Assembly (NCBI GenBank): GCA_013076295.1
Contig: RQOL01000516.1
Coordinates: 186,001 to 250,000, forward strand
Direction: 5' to 3'
Source of the DNA: Sanderia malayensis
Lineage: Eukaryota; Cnidaria; Scyphozoa; Semaeostomeae; Pelagiidae
Length of the DNA: 64,000 bases
In this document: positions 25,294 to 36,853 of the stretch, one piece after another
How the letters are laid out: each line of letters opens with the position of its first letter
How positions within the stretch are numbered: the stretch's first letter is position 1
Translations under genes and position numbers: made by a program
The notes under the pieces: generated by a model
Told to the model about the DNA's origin: nothing
Database searches by the model: none
What the model saw: the letters and a program-made list of their open reading frames with translations, nothing else

Positions 25294-26862
25294 CTTGTTT
25301 TGAGGGCATAAAACGGAGTAAAAATGGGCAATATGCATTTTTTGAAAATCGTTGAATTTGCTTCAAATCTTGTGGAAAGTACAGGTTTTCTATGCTGAAT
25401 TAGAATATGAAACTGGTTTTTGAAATTTTAATCTTTTGAGGGCATAAAACGTGCTAAAAGGGGCAATATGCAATTTTTCAAGCTCGTTCAACTTGCATCA
25501 AATATTGTGGAAAGTACAATTTTGGTGTGGTGAAGTTGAATACGAAACTGGTTTTTGAAATTTGTATATTTTGAGGGCATACAACGTGGTAAAACGAAGC
25601 AATGTGCAATTTTTCAAACTCGTTCAATGTGTATCAATATTTAAGTAAAGTACAATTTTGGTATGATTACTTCCAACTTTTGCTGATTTCCCACTTTTTC
25701 TGCACTTCCCATTTCCCACTTTTGATGGCTTCCCACTTCTGATGACTTCCCACTTTTCCCTGTCTTCCCACTCTTCCCTTTTGATGATTTCGCAATTTTG
25801 ATGCAATTTTTCAAACTCTTTCAATTTGCATCAAATTTTGTGGAAAATACAAATTTGGTGTGTTGAATTTGAACATGAAACTAGTTTCTGAAATTTTCAT
25901 TTTTTGGGAGCATAAAAGGGAATAAAAGGGGGCAACATGCAAATTTTCAAACTCGTTCAATTTGTATCAAATTTTGTGGAAAGTACAATTTTGGTATGAT
26001 GACTTCCTACTTTTGCTGACTTCCCACCTTTTCTTGACTTCCCATTTTCCATTTTTGATAACATCCCATTTCTGATGACTTCCCACTTTTTCCTGCCTTC
26101 CCACTCTTCACTTTTGATGATTTCGCAATTTTGATGCAATTTTTCAAACTCTTTGATTTTGCATCAAATTTGGCGAAAAGTACAGTTTTGGTGTGCTGAG
26201 TTTGAATATGAAACTGGCTCTTGAAATTTTCATGTTTTGTGGGCATACAACCGGGTAGAACGGGGCAATATGAAATTTTTCAAACCCGTTCAATGTGTAT
26301 CACTAATTGTGGAAACTACAATTTTGGTATCATGACTTCCAACTTTTGCTGACTTCCCACTTCCCAGTTTTGATGACTTCCCATTTCGAATGACTTCCCA
26401 CTTTTTCCTGCCTTCCCACTCTTCCCTTTTGATGAATTCGCAATTTTGATGAGTTCGCAATTTGCATCAAGTTTAGTGGAACGTACAATTTTGGTGTGTT
26501 GAATTTGAACGTGAAACTGGTTTGTGAAATTTTCATGTTTTGAGGGCATACAAGGGAGTAAAAGGGGGCAATATCCAATTTTTCAGACTCTTTCAATTTG
26601 CATCAAATTTCGTTGAAAATACAATTTCGGTGTTATTAAATTAATGATTAAACTTCTTTTTTGAACTCTTTATGCTTTGGGGGAATAGGACGGTGTAGAA
26701 GGGGGAATATGCAAATTTTCAAACCCGTTCAATGTGTATCAAATTTGGTGGAAAGTACAATTTTGTATCATGATTTCCCACTTCTGCTCACTTCCCACTT
26801 TTTCTTGATATTTCACTTCCCACTTTTGACGACTTCCCTCTTTTGGTGACTTCCCACTTTTT

Positions 26863-27772
26863 GTCAGATAAAGTGGGTTTCTCTCAGATAAAGTCGGTTT
26901 TCCTCAATATAATTATTCCGTTGGAGCTCGTTTGTTTTTTTCCAAATTTAACGCCCGTGACAATAGCTGTAGGAAGAGTGGATATGATAATTCATGTATG
27001 CTTTATTGAGATTCTGTTCATACTTTGTGATGTCCGCTTGCCTTATCTATGGGAAGCGAATGTCGCCATAATCATATAAAACCACTCTTGGTAGATTCCC
27101 ATTTCCCACTTTTGGTGACTTCCCACTTCTGCTGACGTCCCACTTTTTCTTGACACTCCACTTCCCACTTTTGACGACTTCCCCCTTTTGGGGACTTCCC
27201 ACTTTTTCTCAGATAAAGTGGGTTTTTCTCAGATAAAGTTGGTTTTCCTCAATATAATTATTCCGATGGAGCTCATTTGTCTTTTTCCAAATTTAACGCC
27301 CGTGACAATAGCTGTAGGAAGAGTGGATATGATAATTCATGTATGCTTTATTGAGATTCTGTTCATACTTTGTGATGTCCGCTTGCCTTATCTATGGGAA
27401 GCGAATGTCGCCATAATCATATAAAACCACTCTTGGTAAATTCCCATTTCCCACTTTTGGTGACTTCCCACTTCTGCTGACTTCCCACTTTTTCTTGACA
27501 CTCCACTTCCCACTTTTGACGACTTCCCCCTTTTGGGGACTTCCCACTTTTTCTCAGATAAAGTGGGTTTTTCTCAGATAAAGTTGGTTTTCCTCAATAT
27601 AATTATTCCGATGGAGCTCATTTGTTTTTTTTTTCAATTTTAACGCCCACGACACTAGGTGTAAGAAAAGTGGATACGATAATTCGTGTATGCTTTAATG
27701 AGATTCTGTTCATACTTTGTGATGTCCGCTTGCCTTATCTATGGGAAGCGAAAGTCACCATAATCAGATAAA
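26863..27772 (+). repeat. Triple C cluster (p, p, q)
   Basis: Three C elements start at 26863, 27208 and 27553, exactly 345 bp apart, with B motifs between them. The first two are type p (CCCGTGACAATAGCTGTAGG, ending AATCATATAAA). The third is type q (CCCACGACACTAGGTGTAAG, ending AATCAGATAAA). Each has two left AGATAAAGT motifs 20 bp apart. Compared with the p-q pairs further right, this looks like a local duplication of p. Confidence 0.9.
27198..27222 (+). other. 8-bp hairpin at a C left edge
   Basis: CCCACTTT (27198-27205) and AAAGTGGG (27215-27222) are perfect inverted repeats around a 9-nt loop containing CAGAT. The left arm is B sequence and the right arm is C sequence, so the hairpin exists only at the junction. 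The same structure is at 26853-26877, 27543-27567, 30449-30473 and 31139-31163. In the q elements of the right-hand pairs the right arm is mutated to AAAGAGGG. Confidence 0.85.
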
Positions 27773-28336
27773 CCCATTTTGGTAGCTTCCCACATCCCAC
27801 TTTTGGTGACTTCTCACTTTTGATGACTTCCCACTTTTTCCTGTCTTCCCACTTCGCACCTTTGATGACTTCCCACTTTTGATGCCATTTTTCAAACTCT
27901 TTCAATTTCCATCAAATTCTGTGGAAAATACAATTTTGGTGTGTTGAATTTTAAAAGGAAGCTCGCTTTTGTAATTTTCATGCTTTGAGGGCATACAAGG
28001 TTGAAAAAGGGGGCAATATGCAAGTTTTCAAACTCGTTCAATTTGTATCAAATTTTGTGGAAAGTACAATTTTGGTATGATGACTTCCCACTTTGCTGAC
28101 TTCCCACTTTTTCTTGACTTCCCCACTTCCCAATTTTGATGACTTCCCACTTTTGCCTGACTTCCCACTTCCCATTTTTGACGATTTGCAACATTTGATG
28201 CAATTTTTCAAACTCGTTCAATTTGCATCAAATTCTGTGGAAAGTACATTTTTGGTATGATGACTTCTCACTTCTTAAGACTTCCCACTTTTTCCTGACT
28301 TCCCACTTCCCACTTTTGATGACTTCCCACTTTTGA

Positions 28337-28754
28337 TGCCATTTTTCAAACTCGTTCAATTTGTATCAAATTTTGTGGAAAGTACAATTTTGGTGTCCTA
28401 AGTTTGAACATGAAGCTGGTTTTTGAAATTTTCATGTTTTTGGGACATACAACGGGGTATATGGGGGCAATATGCAATTTTTCAAACTCGTTCAATTTGT
28501 ATGAAATTTTGTGGAACATACAATTTTGGTATGATGACTTCCTACTTTTGTTCACTTCCCACGTTTTCCTGACTTCCCATTTTCCATTTTTGATAACTTC
28601 CCACTTCTGATGACTTCCCACTTTTTCCTGCCTTCCACTCTTCACTTTTGATGACTTCCCAACTTTTTCAAACTTCTCCAATCCGCATCAAATTTTTTGG
28701 AAAGTACACATTTGGTGTGCTGAAATCGAATATGAAGTTGGTTTCTGAAACTTT
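28337..28754 (+). repeat. A/B spacer between the two N copies
   Basis: One A monomer with GGTGTCCTAAGTTTGAAC and GGGACATACAACGGGG is followed by an A-to-B hinge, a B block at 28532-28655, and an A start (CTTCTCCAATCCGCATC). A close relative lies at 37440-37720. It has no counterpart after copy 2. Confidence 0.75.
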
Positions 28755-29445
28755 CTTGTTTTGAGGGCATAAAACGGAGTAAAAATGGGCAATATGCATT
28801 TTTGAAAATCGTTGAATTTGCTTCAAATCTTGTGGAAAGTACAGGTTTTCTATGCTGAATTAGAATATGAAACTGGTTTTTGAAATTTTAATCTTTTGAG
28901 GGCATAAAACGTGCTAAAAGGGGCAATATGCAATTTTTCAAGCTCGTTCAACTTGCATCAAATATTGTGGAAAGTACAATTTTGGTGTGGTGAAGTTGAA
29001 TACGAAACTGGTTTTTGAAATTTGTATATTTTGAGGGCATACAACGTGGTAAAACGAAGCAATGTGCAATTTTTCAAACTCGTTCAATGTGTATCAATAT
29101 TTAAGTAAAGTACAATTTTGGTATGATTACTTCCAACTTTTGCTGATTTCCCACTTTTTCTGCACTTCCCATTTCCCACTTTTGATGGCTTCCCACTTCT
29201 GATGACTTCCCACTTTTCCCTGTCTTCCCACTCTTCCCTTTTGATGATCTCGCAATTTTGATGCAATTTTTCAAACTCTTTCAATTTGCATCAAATTTTG
29301 TGGAAAATACAAATTTGGTGTGTTGAATTTGAACATGAAACTAGTTTCTGAAATTTTCATTTTTTGGGAGCATAAAAGGGAATAAAAGGGGGCAACATGC
29401 AAATTTTCAAACTCGTTCAATTTGTATCAAATTTTGTGGAAAGTA

Positions 29446-29581
29446 CAAGGTTGGTGTGCTGAATTTGAACATGAAGCTTGTTTTTGAAATTTTCATGTTT
29501 TGAGGGCATACAAGGTTGTAAGAGGTGGCAATATGTAATTTTTCAAACTCGTTCAGTTTGTATCAAATTTTGTGGAAAGTA
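29446..29581 (+). repeat. Single inserted A monomer, 136 bp
   Basis: Relative to 25941-25990, copy 2 leaves the A core at AGTACAAGGTTGG, runs through one whole monomer, and re-enters at AGTACAATTTTGGTATGATG. The offset between the N copies changes from 3460 to 3596 here, exactly one monomer. Confidence 0.88.
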
Positions 29582-30458
29582 CAATTTTGGTATGATGACT
29601 TCCTACTTTTGCTGACTTCCCACCTTTTCTTGACTTCCCATTTTCCATTTTTGATAACATCCCATTTCTGATGACTTCCCACTTTTTCCTGCCTTCCCAC
29701 TCTTCACTTTTGATGATTTCGCAATTTTGATGCAATTTTTCAAACTCTTTGATTTTGCATCAAATTTGGCGAAAAGTACAGTTTTGGTGTGCTGAGTTTG
29801 AATATGAAACTGGCTCTTGAAATTTTCATGTTTTGTGGGCATACAACCGGGTAGAACGGGGCAATATGAAATTTTTCAAACCCGTTCAATGTGTATCATT
29901 AATTGTGGAAACTACAATTTTGGTATCATGACTTCCAACTTTTGCTGACTTCCCACTTCCCAGTTTTGATGACATCCCATTTCGAATGACTTCCCACTTT
30001 TTCCTGCCTTCCCACTCTTCCCTTTTGATGAATTCGCAATTTTGATGAGTTCGCAATTTGCATCAAGTTTAGTGGAAAGTACAATTTTGGTGTGTTGAAT
30101 TTGAACGTGAAACTGGTTTGTGAAATTTTCATGTTTTGAGGGCATACAAGGGAGTAAAAGGGGGCAATATCCAATTTTTCAGACTCTTTCAATTTGCATC
30201 AAATTTCGTTGAAAATACAATTTCGGTGTTATTAAATTAATGATTAAACTTCTTTTTTGAACTCTTTATGCTTTGGGGGAATAGGACGGTGTAGAAGGGG
30301 GAATATGCAAATTTTCAAACCCGTTCAATGTGTATCAAATTTGGTGGAAAGTACAATTTTGTATCATGATTTCCCACTTCTGCTCACTTCCCACTTTTTC
30401 TTGATATTTCACTTCCCACTTTTGACGACTTCCCTCTTTTGGTGACTTCCCACTTTTT

Positions 30459-31368
30459 GTCAGATAAAGTGGGTTTCTCTCAGATAAAGTCGGTTTTCCT
30501 CAATATAATTATTCCGTTGGAGCTCGTTTGTTTTTTTCCAAATTTAACGCCCGTGACAATAGCTGTAGGAAGAGTGGATATGATAATTCATGTATGCTTT
30601 ATTGAGATTCTGTTCATACTTTGTGATGTCCGCTTGCCTTATCTATGGGAAGCGAATGTCGCCATAATCATATAAAACCACTCTTGGTAGATTCCCATTT
30701 CCCACTTTTGGTGACTTCCCACTTCTGCTGACGTCCCACTGTTTCTTGACACTCCACTTCCCACTTTTGACGACTTCCCCCTTTTGGGGACTTCCCACTT
30801 TTTCTCAGATTAAGTGGGTTTTTCTCAGATAAAGTTGGTTTTCCTCAATATAATTATTCCGATGGAGCTCATTTGTTTTTTTCCAAATTTAACGCCCGTG
30901 ACAATAGCTGTAGGAAGAGTGGATATGATAATTCATGTATGCTTTATTGAGATTCTGTTCATACTTTGTGATGTCCGCTTGCCTTATCTATGGGAAGCGA
31001 ATGTCGCCATAATCATATAAAACCACTCTTGGTAGATTCCCATTTCCCACTTTTGGTGACTTCCCACTTCTGCTGACTTCCCACTTTTTCTTGACACTCC
31101 ACTTCCCACTTTTGACGACTTCCCCCTTTTGGGGACTTCCCACTTTTTCTCAGATAAAGTGGGTTTTTCTCAGATAAAGTTGGTTTTCCTCAATATAATT
31201 ATTCCGATGGAGCTCATTTGTTTTTTTTTCAATTTTAACGCCCACGACACTAGGTGTAAGAAAAGTGGATACGATAATTCGTGTATGCTTTAATGAGATT
31301 CTGTTCATACTTTGTGATGTCCGCTTGCCTTATCTATGGGGAGCGAAAGTCACCATAATCAGATAAAC
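30459..31368 (+). repeat. Triple C cluster, second copy (p, p, q)
   Basis: Elements start at 30459, 30804 and 31149, again 345 bp apart, in the same p-p-q order as 26863-27772. The middle element has lost its first AGATAA motif (AGATTAAG). The identical spacing shows that the triple existed before segment N was duplicated. Confidence 0.9.
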
Positions 31369-32824
31369 CCACTTTTGGTAGCTTCCCACATCCCACTTTT
31401 GGTGACTTCTCACTTTTGATGACTTCCCACTTTTTCCTGTCTTCCCACTTCGCACCTTTGATGACTTCCCACGTTTGATGCCATTTTTCAAACTCTTTCA
31501 ATTTCCATCAAATTCTGTGGAAAATACAATTTTGGTGTGTTGAATTTGAAAAGGAAGCTCGCTTTTGTAATTTTCATGCTTTGAGGGCATACAAGGTTGA
31601 AAAAGGGGGCAATATGCAAGTTTTCAGACTCGTTCAATTTGTATCAAATTTTGTGGAAAGTACAATTTTGGTATGATGACTTCCCACTTTGCTGACTTCC
31701 CATTTTTTCTTGACTTCCCCACTTCCCAATTTTGATGACTTCCCACTTTTGCCTGACTTCCCACTTCCCATTTTTGACGATTTGCAACATTTGATGCAAT
31801 TTTTCAAACTCGTTCAATTTGCATCAAATTCTGTGGAAAGTACATTTTTGGTATGATGACTTCTCACTTCTTATGACTTCCCACTTTTTCCTGACTTCCC
31901 ACTTCCCACTTTTGATGACTTCCCACTTTTGAAGCCATTTTTCAAACTCTTTCAATTTCCATCAAATTCTGTGGAAAATACAATTTTGGTATGATGACTT
32001 CCCACTTCTAATGGCTTACCACTTTTTCTCGACTTCCCATTTTCCATTTTTGATAACTTCCCACTTCTGATGACTTCCCACTTTTTCCTGCCTTCCCACT
32101 CTTCACTTTTGATGACTTCCCACTTTTGATTTCAAACATTTTCAATTTGCATCAAATTTTGTGCAAAGTACAAATTTGGTGTACTGGATTTCAAAAAGAA
32201 GCTGGTTTTTGTAATTTTCATGCTTTGAGGGCATACAAGGTTGAAAAAGGGGGCAATATGCAAGTTTTCAAATTTGTTCGATTTGTATCAAATTTTGTGG
32301 AACGTACAATTTTGGTATGATGACTTCCCACTTTGTTGACTTCCCACTTTTTCTTGACTTCCCACTTTCCAATTTTTATGACTTCCCACTTTTGCCTGAC
32401 TTCCCACTTCCCACTTTTGACGATTTGCAACATTTGATGCAATTTTTCAAACTCGTTCAATTTCCATCAAATACTGTGGAAAGTACAATTTTGGTATGAT
32501 GACATCCCACTTCTGATGACCTCCCACTTTTTTCTGCCTTCCCACTCTTCACTTTTGATGAGTTCCCACTTTTGATACCATTTTTTCAAACTCTTTCAAT
32601 TTGCATCAAATTTTGTGGAAAGTACAAATTTGGTGTGCTGAAATTGGACATGAAACGGGTTTTTGAAATTGTCATGTTTTCAGGGCATATAACGGGGTAA
32701 AAAAGGGGAATATCCCATTTTTGAACCTCTTTGAATTTGCATGAAACTTTGTGGAAAGTACAATTTTGGTATGATGACTTCCCATATTTGATGACTTCCC
32801 ACTTTTGGTAGTTTCCCACTCTTT

Positions 32825-33021
32825 GTCAGATAAAGTGGGGCTCTTCAATGTAATTATTCCGTTGAACCTCCTTTGTTCCTTTCCAAAGTTAATGCCCGTG
32901 ACACTAGCTGCAGGAAGAGTGGATACGATAATTCGTGTATGCTTTATTGAGATTCTGTTCACACTGTGTGATGTCCGCTTGCCTTATCCATGGCAAGCGA
33001 ATGTCACCATAATCAGATAAA
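32825..33021 (+). repeat. C element, single, x/y intermediate
   Basis: It has GCCCGTGAC (as in Cy) but TTGAGATTC and TATCCATGG (as in Cx). Private changes are CTGCAGGAAG, TTCACACTG and CATGGCAAGC. It ends AATCAGATAAAACC. There is no D immediately upstream, unlike most single C copies. Confidence 0.88.
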
Positions 33022-33619
33022 ACCACTTTTGGTAGCTTCCCACTTCCCACTTTTGGTGACTTCCCACTTTTGATGATTTCCTACTTTTCCCGTCTTCCCA
33101 CCTCCCACTTTTGATGACTTCTCACTTTTGATGCAATTTTTCAAACTCTTTCAATTTTCATCAAATTTTGTGCAAAGTACAAATTTGGTGTGCTGAATTT
33201 GAACATGAAGCTTGTTTTTGAAATTGGCATGTTTTGAGGGCATACAAGGTTGTAAGAGGGGGCAATATGCAATTTTTCAAACGCGTTCAATTTGTATCAA
33301 ATTTTGTGGAATGTACAATTTTGGTATGATGACTTCCTACTTTTGCTGACTTCCCCCTTTTTCCTGACTTCCCACTTCCCACTATTGATGACTTCCCACT
33401 TTTGACGACTTGCCACTTTTTCCTGACTTCCCACTTCCCAATTTTGATGACTTCTTACTTTTGATGCAATTTTTCAAAACTCTCCCAATTTGCATCAAAT
33501 TTTGTGGAAAGTACAAATTTGTTATGATGACTTCCCACTTTTGATGACTTCTCAATTTTTTTTGACTTTCCACTTCCCACTTTTGACGACATCCGAGTTT
33601 TGGTCACTTTCCATTTTTT

Positions 33620-33834
33620 TCAGATAAAGTCGGTTTTTCTCAGATAAAGTCGGTTTTCCTCTATATAATTATTCCTTTTAAGCTTGTTTACTTCTTTTAA
33701 ATTTAGCGCCCGTGAAACTAGCTCTAGGAAGAGTGGATATGAGAATTCATGTATGCTTTATGGAGATTCTCTTCATACTCTGTGTTGTCCGCTTGCCTTA
33801 TCTATGGGGTTGGAATGTCACGATAATCAGATAA
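33620..33834 (+). repeat. C element, variant Cv, second copy
   Basis: It is the sister of 17706-17922, with the same CTTTTAAGCTTG and GGGGTTGGAATG. It differs by GTGAAACTAGCTCTAGG and by TTATCTATGG in the right part. It lies 795 bp after the preceding C; the first Cv lies 444 bp after its neighbour, because extra A/B sequence was gained or lost between them. Confidence 0.85.
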
Positions 33835-33961
33835 ACCCATTTTTTGTAATTCCCCATCTTCCACCTTCGGTGACTTCCCAAATTTCATAACTTTCCATAT
33901 TTTCTTGATATCCCACTTTCCACTTTTGACGACCTCCTACTTTTGGTAACTTCCCACTTTT

Positions 33962-34057
33962 AGTAATATTCAAATTTTCAAACTCCTTCAATTTCGAAAT
34001 ATACAATAGTAAATATAGTACAAACAGTACAAATACAAAAATACATTTTTGGTATGA
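33962..34057 (+). repeat. D element, D2-like
   Basis: It is the counterpart of 18049 (CTCCTTCAATTTCGAAATAT plus double AGTACAAA), with a shared ATACATTTTTGGTATG hinge. Confidence 0.82.
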
Positions 34058-34280
34058 TGACTTCCCACCTTTGCTGACTTCCCACTTTTTCTTCACTTCC
34101 CAGATTCGACTTTTGATGACTTCCCACTTTTGATGACTTCCCACTGTACCTCTCTTCCCACTTCCCACTTTTGAAGACTTCCAATTTTTAATGCAAGTTT
34201 TCAATCTCATTTAATCTGCACCAACATTTGTGGAAAATACAACTATGGTGTGGTGAATTTGAATATGACACTGGTTTTTG

Positions 34281-35597
34281 AAATTTTAATCTTTTGAGGG
34301 CATAAAACGTGCTAAAAGGGGCAATATGCAATTTTTCAAGCTCGTTCAACTTGAATCAAATATTGTGGAAAGTGCATTTTCGGTGTACTGAAATTGAATA
34401 TGAAACTTTTTTTTTGGAAATTTTAATGTTTTGGGGGCATACAAGGTTGTAAAAGCGGGCAATATGCAATTTTTCAAACTCGTTCAATTTGTATTAAATT
34501 TTGCGGAAAGTACAATTTTTGTATGATGACTTCCTACTCTTGCTGACTTCCCACGTTTTCCTGACTTCCCATTTTCCATTTTTGATAACTTCCCACTTCT
34601 GATGATTTCCTTATTTTTCCTGCCTTCCCATTCTTCACTTTTGATGACTTCCCAACTTTGTCAAACTTCTCCAATCCGTATCAAATTTTGTGGAAAGTAC
34701 ACATTTGGTGTGCTGAAATCGAATATGAAGTTGGTTTCTGAAACTTTCTTGTTTTAAGGGCATAAAACGGAGTAAAAAAGGGCAATATGCATTTTTTGAA
34801 AATCGTTGAATTTGCATCAAATTTTGTGTAAAGTACAGGTTTTCTGTGCTGAATTAGAATATGAAACTGGTCTTTGAAATTTTAATCTTTTGAGGGTATA
34901 AAACGTGCTAAAAGGGGCAATATGCAATTTTTCAAGCTCGTTCAACTTGAATCAAATATTGTGGAAAGTGCATTTTCGGTGTACTGAAATTGAATATGAA
35001 ACTTTTTTTTTGGAAATTTTAATGTTTTGGGGGCATACAAGGTTGTAAAAGCGGGCAATATGCAATTTTTCAAACTCGTTCAATTTGTATTAAATTTTGC
35101 GGAAAGTACAATTTTTGTATGATGACTTCCTACTCTTGCTGACTTCCCACGTTTTCCTGACTTCCCATTTTCCATTTTTGATAACTTCCCACTTCTGATG
35201 ATTTCCTTATTTTTCCTGCCTTCCCATTCTTCACTTTTGATGACTTCCCAACTTTGTCAAACTTCTCCAATCCGTATCAAATTTTGTGGAAAGTACACAT
35301 TTGGTGTGCTGAAATCGAATATGAAGTTGGTTTCTGAAACTTTCTTGTTTTAAGGGCATAAAACGGAGTAAAAAAGGGCAATATGCATTTTTTGAAAATC
35401 GTTGAATTTGCATCAAATTTTGTGTAAAGTACAGGTTTTCTGTGCTGAATTAGAATATGAAACTGGTCTTTGAAATTTTAATCTTTTGAGGGCATAAAAC
35501 GTGCTAAAAGGGGCAATATGCAATTTTTCAAGCTCGTTCAACTTGAATCAAATATTGTGGAAAGTGCATTTTCGGTGTACTGAAATTGAATATGAAA
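34281..35597 (+). repeat. 596-bp tandem duplication, 2.2 copies
   Basis: AAATTTTAATCTTTTGAGGG starts at 34281, 34877 and 35473, a step of 596 bp. The two full copies share private variants such as GAAACTTTTTTTTTGG, TTTTAAGGGCATAAAA and CAACTTTGTCAAAC. The third copy ends near 35597, where the T run becomes GAAACTTGTTTTTTG. One difference between the full copies is GAGGGTATAAAACG near 34892. Confidence 0.92.
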
Positions 35598-36820
35598 CTT
35601 GTTTTTTGAAATTTTAATGTTTTGGGGAATGAGACGGGGTAGTAGAAGCGGGCAATATGCAATTTTCAAACCCGTTCAATTTGTATCAAATTTTGTGGAA
35701 AGTACAATTTTGGTATGATGACTTCCCACTTCTTATGACTTCCCACTTTTTCCTGACTTCCCACTTCCCACTTTTGATGACTTCCCACTTTTGAATACTT
35801 CCCACATTTTCCTGACTTCGCACTTCCCAATATTGATGACTTCCCACTTTTGATGCAATTTTTCAAACTCGTTCGACTTGCATCAAATTTGGCGAAAAGT
35901 ACAGTTTTGGTGTGCTGAATTTGAATATGAAACTTGTTTTTGAAATTTGTATATTTTGAGGGCATACAACAGGGTAAAACGAAGCAATATCCAATTTTTC
36001 AAACTCGTTCAATGTGTATCAATATTTGTGGAAAGTACAATTTTGGTATGATGACTTCCAACTTTTGCTGATTTCCCACTTTTTCTCGACTTCCCACTTC
36101 CCACTTTTGTTGGCTTCCCACTTCTGATGACTTCCCACTTTTCCCTACCTTCCCACTCGTCACTTTTGATGGCTTCCCACTTCTGATGACTTCCCACTTT
36201 TCCCTGTCTTCCCACTCTTCCCTTTAGGTGATTTCGCAATTTTGATGCAATTTTTCAAACTCTTTCAATTTGCATCAAATTTTGTGGAAAATACAAATTT
36301 GGTGTGTTGAATTTGAACATGAAACTAGTTTCTGAAATTTTCATGTTTTGAGGGCATAAAAGGGAGTAAAAGGGGGCAACATGCAAATTTTCAAACTCGT
36401 TCAATTTGTATCAAATTTTGTCGAAAGTACACGTTTGGTGTGCTGAATTTGAACATGAAGCTTGTTTTTGAAATTGTCATGTTTTGAGGGCATACAAGGT
36501 TGTAAGAGGGGGCAATATGCAATTTTTCAAACTCGTTCAATTTGTATCAAATTTTGTGGAAAGTACAAATTTGGTATGATGACTTTCTTCTTTTGCTGAC
36601 TTCCCACGTTTTCTTGACTTCCCATTTTCCATTTTTGATAACTTCCCACTTCTGATGACTTCCCACTTTTTCCTACCTTCCCACTCGTCACTTTTGATGA
36701 TTTCGCAATTTTGATGCAATTTTTCAAACTCTTTCAATTTCCATCAAATTTTGTGGAAAGTACAAATTTGGTGTGCTGAATTTCAATATGAAACTGCATT
36801 TTGAAATTTGCATGTTTTTG
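35598..36820 (+). repeat. Displaced piece of unit L
   Basis: It matches about 2240-3450 of unit L, including the duplicated CTTCTGATGACTTCCCAC block and GAAACTAGTTTCTG. The B block near 35725-35830 is about 42 bp longer than in the 1-14 kb copies because it keeps an additional TTCCTGACTTCCCACTTCCC step. That longer form is also present in unit M, so this piece may be closer to the common ancestor. Confidence 0.85.
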
Positions 36821-36851
36821 GGGCATACAACGGGGTATAAGGGGCAACATG

Positions 36852-36853
<2 letters not shown>

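Larger units (their letters stand above)
25294..28336 (+). repeat. Large duplicated segment N, copy 1
   Basis: It starts at CTTGTTTTGAGGGCATAAAA and contains A monomers, B blocks and the triple C cluster at 26863-27772. It matches 28755-31932 at offset 3460-3461 up to about 25950 and 3596 after that. The change of offset is explained by one extra A monomer in copy 2. Confidence 0.9.
28755..31932 (+). repeat. Large duplicated segment N, copy 2
   Basis: It is the counterpart of 25294-28336. It differs by an inserted A monomer at about 29446-29581 and scattered substitutions, such as CAGATTAAGTGGG near 30807 in place of CAGATAAAGTGGG. Confidence 0.9.
31933..34280 (+). repeat. A/B/C/D mosaic, paralogue of 15.4-18.3 kb
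   Basis: After an A/B composite at 31933-32030 this follows the 15.4-18.3 kb order. It lacks the 16.13-17.22 kb part (the switch is near 32778) and carries about 350 bp of extra A/B sequence at roughly 33.06-33.41 kb. It ends by joining AATTTGAATATGACACTGG to the 596-bp duplication. Confidence 0.8.

Noticed and set aside
26863..27080. C as a DNA transposon with an 8-bp target duplication (CCCACTTT on both sides)
   Set aside because: The surrounding B array contains CCCACTTT every 17-18 bp, so a flanking match is expected. The ends of C are direct AGATAAA repeats, not inverted repeats, and no transposase is present.
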